NCBI RefSeq assembly: GCF_000283155.1 | Contig: NW_004454280.1 | Coordinates: 1,644,635-1,708,634 of the forward strand | Direction of reading: 5' to 3' | Length of the DNA: 64,000 nt | Source of the DNA: Ceratotherium simum simum | Taxonomy: Eukaryota; Chordata; Mammalia; Perissodactyla; Rhinocerotidae | Shown here: positions 57,561 through 64,000 of the stretch, one piece after another | Layout: each line of letters starts with the position of its first letter | Position numbering within the stretch: position 1 is the stretch's first letter | Notes under the pieces: model-generated | Database searches by the model: none | Told to the model about the DNA's origin: nothing | The model's input: the letters and a program-made list of their open reading frames with translations, nothing else | Translations under genes and position numbers: made by a program

Positions 57561-58685
57561 ACAACAGGGCTCCGTGGTCACAGCAGGTCCCCCCCAGTGC
57601 TCTCCTGGGCCCCTGGCCCTCACTGGAGGAGAGAAATCTGCTCCTGCACACCTCGCTAACCTGGTAATTCAGAGCCTGCTGAGCCACCTGACACGAGGAC
57701 TGGGTAGGGATGGTCTGGCTCCAACCATCAGAAGATCTCTTTAGAATGTGGCATTTTTGGTGCCTCTCTGTTGCCGGCTTGGGGGTCTGGTGGTTAATTC
57801 TGGGGCACCAGAAAAAGAACCTTCCAATATCCTGATACATCTGCGAGGGAAAGAGAGCAATGCTGGAAGCTGAACTCCAAGAACTGGCTCTCTCTTCTTG
57901 AGGCAGTGGAAACGGAGGAGCACGTCAACTGGACAGGAGTCAGTGCTTTAATTACCTGCCTTCCCACTGCTCCAAGGTCCTACATAGCCCTTTGCCTGCA
58001 CTAGGGAGTCCAAACTCTTCATCTGGCCACACCCTGCTTTTCCCAAGGACTCCCTGCTTCAGCCCAGAGAGAAGCTCTCAGTCCAGCCCAGCAGCTCCAC
58101 TCAGCCACTTCAAAATCACCATTTTCTGTCCCTACTTTAAGGCTATAAACTTCAAATGAGATAATGGATGTGAAATGCTTTGAAAGGCGCACATTGCCAC
58201 ACCGACAAGACCCACCATTCCGGTAGAACACGGTTCGGTTTACGAAGAATTTTAAATTATCCTCACAGCCTCCCTCTGAATCAGGAATTACCGCTCCCGC
58301 CCTTCAGTTGGGGCTGCCGAGACGGGCTGTGACATTTGGTGAGCAGGCAGCTGGGCTGTTGTCAGCCCAGGACGCCAGGTCCCATGCTCTCCCTCTTGGT
58401 CTCTGGAGCAGGCGGGGGAGCGGCAGCCACAGATGATGATCCTTTCGTGAGTGGCATGCTGGAGACTCACGGCTCCTTGGCTCTCTAGGTTAGGAAACTT
58501 CTATTTCTAGTGATTAATACAGTGAGAAAAAAATGGGAAGCTGGGAAGGAAGGAGGTTGGGATCTCTTAGGTTCACAATGCAGGGAAGATGAAAGCACGT
58601 CAGACACTTAATCACTGTTTCTAAATGGCTGCCAGACACCTACCCCATTTGATTAGGCTTCCTGGGGCCCAGCAGGAACAAGAGG
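57561..58685. other. Unique stretch, no gene seen
   Basis: Short overlapping frames only. A possible L2 remnant lies near 57960-58040. Confidence 0.45.
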
Positions 58686-58800
58686 AACAGCCAACACTCA
58701 TTGGGCTGATCACTTTACACGGATTATCTCCCTCAATCCTCCCAGGAGCCCTGTGAGGTAGGTGTTCATATTAGCCACACTTTACCAGAGGAGGAAAGCT
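58686..58800 (-). repeat. MIR SINE
   Basis: TTTACACGGATTATCTCCCT near 58713, CCTGTGAGGTAGGTGTTCAT near 58750. Confidence 0.75.
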
Positions 58801-60170
58801 CCCTTCATCCATCCTGTCACCATCCTTGAATCGCTCAGGGTCTACCCTGGTGAACATAAAGCTGGTTGTGTGCATCTGCTTGCTGTCAGCTCATGCCGTG
58901 TTATGCGGGGAGAGGGGAACGGGGGTCAGGTAATGAGGAGTAATACAAAAACCACATCTGTTGGGCTTTGGAATGTGGCCCTTGGCCTCACGTTTGAAAA
59001 GAGCTGTGTGTGACCTTTGGAGAACTCCCACCGCAGTTAGTGGAGATCTAGTGATGAAGCTCCCCGCCGTCCTCCACAGGGAGAAGAAGATGGTCTGGAT
59101 CATCTCTCAGTACCAGCATCCTTCTCCTCTCCTCCCTCTTCCCCTCATTCTTATTCTCACCATATTAATGTGGACAACTATCCCCAAATAGAAGACTCCC
59201 CTGTGCCAAGGTTTGGCTGCACATGTGTGAGACCTCGGGGACCGAGCCTTAGTGACCGCGCTCGGGGACTTGGGCGTGCTAGAGCTGGATCCTTCCTACC
59301 AGCTTGTGGGAGCTGATTGCTAAATCTTCAGAAACCCAGTGAGCCAGCTGTTTACCAGAGCGGTTACTAAGAATAAAATGATGTAAACTTACAATTAAAT
59401 ACATTACGCTACAAACAAAGGTAATAAACACAATCGGGTGGTTAAAGATTTACTGGCACACCACTGGAAGGACTACAACCTCTGACAACAGTACTGGAGA
59501 GGACCGAGGTTTGGAAGGCAGTGGCAAAGCTGAGGCAGAGCCGGGCCAAGCTAGCTCAAAGATGCAGAGGCAAGCTGGGCTGTTTTTTCCTTAAAATGGG
59601 CTGCATTTTGGCCTCATACAGCCCATGGGTTTGGGGTGGGTGCAGTGGGGGTGGTGACTGAGAGACTTAGCTTGTGGGAACTATTATCCGATGAGAAAAA
59701 CTACGACAACAGTCAAGGGGCATTTTGGCAGCAGAGGTCCACCTGCTGAGGCACCTAGAGCAGTCACCACAGCCACGCTGGAAGAGAGCAGCGGGCCGGC
59801 CCTCCTCAGAATGAGCATCCACTCATTTCCTCTGCTGCCTCTGCCTCCCACTCTGTCGTAAGATCCCAGAAAAGTTTGGGGCCACAAGGCCTGATTCCCA
59901 GAGAGGAAGCTCACCCATGAGGGTGAAGGGACCAGACTCCAGCTCTCATACGAAGAACATGAACAAGGGGTGGCTGTCTCCAGAGGCCGTGGGAACATTG
60001 GGAGAAGGGAAAGAGGTGGGACTTGGCGTTTCTTCATAGAGAAGCTCCAGATCCGCACATATATGCACTGGAATGCAGGACAAAACATAATGTATAAAAG
60101 ATTGAATAGAAGATATATTATGCTATTGCATAGCAATCCTGTCTGCAGGAATTTATAGCTTCGATATATT
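58801..60170. other. Unique stretch, no gene seen
   Basis: The AT-rich part at 59350-59470 might be regulatory. The minus frame 59684-60136 (150 codons) has a hydrophobic first half but no recognised domain and no supporting start context. Confidence 0.45.
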
Positions 60171-60370
60171 CTCCATTAAAAGTGGTTCAGCTAGCTGGTA
60201 GAGAAGCTCAATTCATCTTGTATCTGTTGCAAACCATCAATATTATGGTTTACCCATTTAAACTGGAAATGAGACCAAATATTTGGGCTATTTATAATAA
60301 AAAATATGAAAATCTTTGTATTGGTGTTCATCTCCTAACTTATCCAGTTTAATCAGAAGTCTGTTTACAT
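60171..60370. promoter_or_regulatory. Candidate enhancer-like block with MEF2 site
   Basis: The perfect 12-base palindrome CCAAATATTTGG (60275-60286) is followed one base later by CTATTTATAA (60288-60297), which matches the MEF2 consensus YTAWWWWTAR exactly. The block is AT-rich, single-copy in appearance and flanked by GC-richer DNA. Enhancer function is inferred. Confidence 0.35.
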
Positions 60371-60389
60371 AGAGCTCAGAGAGAATTTC

Positions 60390-60944
60390 TCACCTGTGAA
60401 ATCGCCAGCATCCAAGAGGCAGGAATGAGGAAGAATACGACCTCACGTTCTTTTTCTTGAAGAGCCAAGCAGGTGTCCCTACCGTGGTGCGCAGTGGCTG
60501 AGGCGTGGGTAGTGTTTCCACCTGCAGGAGCCTGTGCGCTGAAGGTAAGGAGGGAGGGGGAAGGCTGGACAGTTGGAAACAGGTTAGAGTAGGGAGAGCC
60601 AGCAAACAGCCAAGTGCAACCGCTGAGGCCAGCAGATCCCTGTACGCGGGCTTGTGTTCAGAGGGAAAACGCCAGCCCCAGGGCTCCTCGTCAGTGGTGT
60701 TGACCTCATTGTGGTGGAGCGCGGTGACTGTATTACCAGAATCCTCTGAGTTAGACTGCAGATCCTCCGTGGAGGCGCTGCTCTCCCCGCAGGAATAATG
60801 TGTAAATGTGTGTGGTGGTTTGGTTCTCACAGCCTGGGGCCCGGGGCTGCAGTGCCGGGGCCGTCCTGCACCTCGAGTACCTGTCTCTATAGATGTTCTC
60901 CCAGCACATCTCTGCCCCGGCCCACACCGTCTGTGCCCCTCCAT
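60390..60944 (-). other. 184-codon open frame, coding status unknown
   Basis: The longest frame here that avoids recognised repeats. Residues of about 53-90 are rich in Ser, Thr, Glu and Asp (segment STEDLQSNSEDSGNTVTAL), followed by a hydrophobic stretch (LLASAVALGCLLALPTL). The ATG start has no supporting evidence. If real it could be a terminal exon or part of one, since TTCTGGTAATA within it resembles a splice donor. On the other strand GCTCTCCCCGCAG near 60779 resembles a splice acceptor, so either strand is possible. No homology is recognised. Confidence 0.15.
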
Positions 60945-62679
60945 TCTCCTCTCCCTGGCTCATCCCCCAGCATCAACCTCCATTCCCAACATCTGCCTTC
61001 CACCCCCTCCTTGTCTCTGAGCACTGGGAGTCATCACACTTGGCCCCCTGTTCTCAGCTGGAGTCTGAGCACCTGACTTCCAGGCTCCCTCAGCTCTGAG
61101 GGAGAACCCCACTGTCAGCTTGGGTCATCCGGGATCCACGATGGCCCCGTGGGCCCCCTGCCCAGGGAGGGGATGGAGATAAAGGCTAGTCTCTTTACTC
61201 ATTTGTGCCTTGGTGGCCCCTTCCGCTCAGTCCTCGCCCTCTCTGCGTTCCATGAGCTCTCTGGGCTCGAGGCAGTGGGACTTCTTTCACACGCCTCTGT
61301 CACTAGCAGAGTCAGGCCCTTCATTGGATATTCATCCGGAAGGCTCCTATCTGGGCAGCGCCCTCCGGCCCATGGCCTTGTGTCAGACAAACGTTGGCAG
61401 GGGACCCCTCTGTGGCCTGGGCTCTACACTGTGGCCCTGGGCACTCCTGAAGCCCTGCACTCAGGGGACGGGGACAGGTCACCCAGGCTCAGGCATTTGC
61501 CTTCTCTGCATCTCCCTCTCTGAGATACTCCGAGTGTCCTTCTGCCCTTTCCACGTGTGCTCTGGGCTTCCTGGGCTATTTCTAAAAGCCTGCAGCACTG
61601 GCTATCTGCACCGTTCATTTGGGTGGTTGATCACCACAGCCTAAAAGTGTCACCTCCTGACAGCGTGGCATGTGCAGAAGTGCTGCAGTCCAGTGAAGAA
61701 AGCCTGGATGGAGAGACTCGGGCCACATGACCAGCAGCCTGGACAGATGGAAAGAACCCAGACCAGCATGTTGACCCAGTGCCGTGATCCAGGAGGTGCA
61801 GGGTGGGGTAGCGGGTGAGCAGAGGCAGGGTTTCAGCATTGGCTCTGCCAGCACTGGGCCCTGGACTTGTCCCTTGCCTCTCTGAATATCATCCTCCACA
61901 CTTTCAAAGCAGAAGAGCTGTGCTTTTAGGGCAGACGCTGGTCGCCTCTCTCATGTTTTCCCAGGAGGGAACAGGATTGTAAATACACCCTTGATTTTTC
62001 TGTCTACACTAGCTGTTCCCTGGCTGGTGAGATTAGGATAAAGACTCCTGCTCATGTATGACCAACCTTCCTCTTCTGAGTTCAGCTTTCTCAGAAGACG
62101 AATCCATTTTCATTTTGGACCCCTGCTCCCATGCAATGAGCCACTGGGTCCCCCACCCAGGGTCTTCCTGCTCGAGCAGGCCTGGGGACCCTCTCTGATG
62201 TACTCCCTCCTACTGTAACTACGCATGTAGAGAGCCAGGGCAACCAGGTGCCTGGCTAAGGAAGGTCTGCTGGAAGACCTACTTCTCCTGCGTGGGTAGA
62301 ACTAGCAGAGGCCCCCTTTTCATCACAGGTCCAAGTCCAGTGCAGCCCAACCACCCGTACAGCTGATATTCTGATCTGCCCTGGCTCTACTCCTCAGCCA
62401 GGTCCAGAGCCCAGGAGGTGGGAGTCATTATCCCTCAGAGCTCCTTACATACCAACCAGGCAGGGTGGTTGGGAGGATTAAAGAGAGTGTCTAGAACAAT
62501 TCCTTCATTAGTGATGGCCATTATTTAAACACACAAACTGATTGGTCTTATTGTAGATCCTGCTTCCAAAAGGCAGGCGATCCCTGGAGTACCCACGTTC
62601 TGAGCTTAAATAGTTACCATTCTCTTTTTATTAAAGCTGTTTTCATTACAGAGTACACAATTTATTATTTTATCTATAA
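60945..62679. other. GC-richer unique stretch, no gene seen
   Basis: Frames at 61149-61644 plus occur in two overlapping phases and oppose minus frames. No domain. A short MIR-like remnant lies near 62460-62500. Confidence 0.45.
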
Positions 62680-62870
62680 TAAATAGGTAGCATTTATTGA
62701 ACGATGAGTATGTACCAGGCATTTTCCAGACGACAACACTGAAGCACAGCGAGGGTGTGCAACTTCTCCAAGGCTGCCAGTCTAGAAACACGCGAGCCTG
62801 TATTCAAACTCCGCTTGTACAGAGTAACAAGTGGTCGAGCCAGGATTTGAACTCCAGATCTTACCCATGC
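62680..62870 (-). repeat. MIR SINE
   Basis: GAGTATGTACCAGGCATTTT near 62706 and CAGGATTTGAACTCCAGATC near 62842. Antisense MIR. Confidence 0.75.
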
Positions 62871-64000
62871 CTGGCTCCAGCCTGCCCCTTCATCTTAGAC
62901 TGCTCCCGTCCTGGCCCACAGTGGGAGCCTCTGGTGGTCTCTCACTTCTGCCTGCCCCAGCACACTCCCTGGGGCCTGCCAGCGACCCCCACTGCTCTCC
63001 TTGGAGACTGCAAGACAATGCCTTTCTGTACAACAGGACAAAGGAGAGAGGAACGGGTTTTTATTTTTTAAAACCAACATCTCTCAGCCTCCAGCAGTCC
63101 CCATGTCCCTCTCCCAACGCACATGGAAATAAACTAGAAATTCAGTTCCCAGAGACTACAAGCTGCATATTTTCTTCCCATAAACTAGTTATCAGCACTT
63201 TCAGCCAGTCAGAGATTAAGTATTTACTGGCTTTCTCTTCTGCAACTTCCCTTGAGAAAGCTTGCACGTGGTCCAACCCCAGACTTGGCCCATCGGGGGC
63301 GGCGAAGCAGCTGATGGAGGTGCAGATGCAGGAAACAAAGACGAACAGGCTTGTCTGCTCCAGCACTGGGTGGCAAGGCTGAGCTGGCAAGGATGGGTGG
63401 GTGCCAAGTGACCCCACGGCAGTTTGCCGGGGTCTTCAGGGATGGGTTATCAGCTTTAATAGACTGCAGCTTGTGCAACCTGCGTGTATCCACGTGCTTA
63501 TGCTCATGTGCATCTATGTACTGACAATGGAGGTCACCTTGCACCTACACGTGAACGTGTCTGTACACCCATGGGCGTATTGGGTGTGGGACCAGACCTG
63601 AGTAACTGCATACGTGCAAACAGGAGCAGTGAGGACTTGACCTCTGCACCTGTCTTTGCTGCTATAAGATCGTTGCACACTGAGCCTCCTGTTGCCTTGA
63701 GGGGGAAGTGGGGTGCAGGTTAAGGGTCTGGAGCAGAGTCTCCTGGGGGAGTGGGAGTAGTGTGTAGAGAGGGGCTCAGCTCCTGCTCATTTATCTGTTT
63801 TCAGCTCTGCTCCCTTGCGGAACCACAGGCTCGTAGAATATCTAAGAGGATGCTCTTACCGTTCTGCAGAGCGTCAGCGCTTCCACCCAGCCCTGGCGGC
63901 CCCCTAACTGTCCACCGCAGGGGGCTGGCTGTGTTCCGACCTCGGACACCCATGCTCACCCAGCCTCCCTGCCTGGCTCCGGCCATGTCCCACTCCTGGA
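62871..64000. other. Unique stretch to the end of the window, no gene seen
   Basis: Overlapping frames (62831-63382 plus, 63142-63417 minus) include a MIR at their left and show no domain. A GTGCAT/GTGTAT-like degenerate run lies near 63480-63600. Confidence 0.45.

Noticed and set aside
59684..60136. 150-codon minus-strand frame with a membrane-like start
   Set aside because: The hydrophobic part comes from AT-rich DNA. No start context, domain or splice signal supports it.
63480..63600. Degenerate GTGCAT-like run as a minisatellite
   Set aside because: Units are too irregular to define a period.

Overview
The window is mammalian nuclear DNA and almost certainly comes from an odd-toed ungulate (horse, tapir or rhinoceros group, perhaps a horse). 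The best evidence is a tRNA-derived SINE at 33154-33398 with the layout of the equine ERE repeats, flanked by a perfect 15-base target-site duplication. Ancient mammal-wide repeats (MIR, L2, MaLR LTRs, old L1s) occur throughout, and CpG is sparse outside young repeats. I found no protein-coding gene, no functional tRNA or rRNA gene and no CpG island. The longest open frames (about 150-220 codons) lie in GC-rich stretches or cross MIRs, and none matches a family I recognise. The window therefore reads as intergenic DNA or the interior of a large intron. Repeat calls come from reading by eye, so family names and outer limits are approximate. | Layout: 1-4215 is old LINE debris with one MaLR LTR and an L2. 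4215-6047 is mostly unique. 6048-6905 is a 5'-truncated L1. 6906-8900 has unique DNA, L2 and MIR. 8940-12250 is an ancient antisense L1 interrupted by a composite SINE, a second L1 and a MaLR LTR. 12251-24686 is mostly unique DNA with scattered MIRs, two copies of a palindromic DNA element, and candidate conserved elements near 15.8 kb, 18.7 kb and 22.2 kb. 24687-27055 is an L1 whose 5' part is inverted and which keeps a 15-base target-site duplication. 27056-42590 is mainly unique with MIR and L2 copies, the ERE SINE and candidate conserved segments at 30.2 and 36.2 kb. 42595-42800 is the strongest candidate regulatory element. 43850-53380 holds an LTR, many MIRs, a MaLR LTR, a MER20-like element, L2s and another ancient repeat. 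53385-57015 is two abutting L1s, the second split by a 784-base solo LTR of an endogenous retrovirus. 57016-64000 is largely unique, with a MaLR fragment, MIRs and a candidate element near 60.2 kb. | No genes work together here. The biology is layered retrotransposition: old L1, L2 and MIR first, then MaLR LTRs, then mid-age L1s (two with 5' inversions), then the composite SINE, ERE and solo LTR, whose duplications are still legible. Between them lie unique AT-rich or hairpin-bearing segments that look like non-coding regulatory DNA. That last reading is inference and needs alignment to other mammals.
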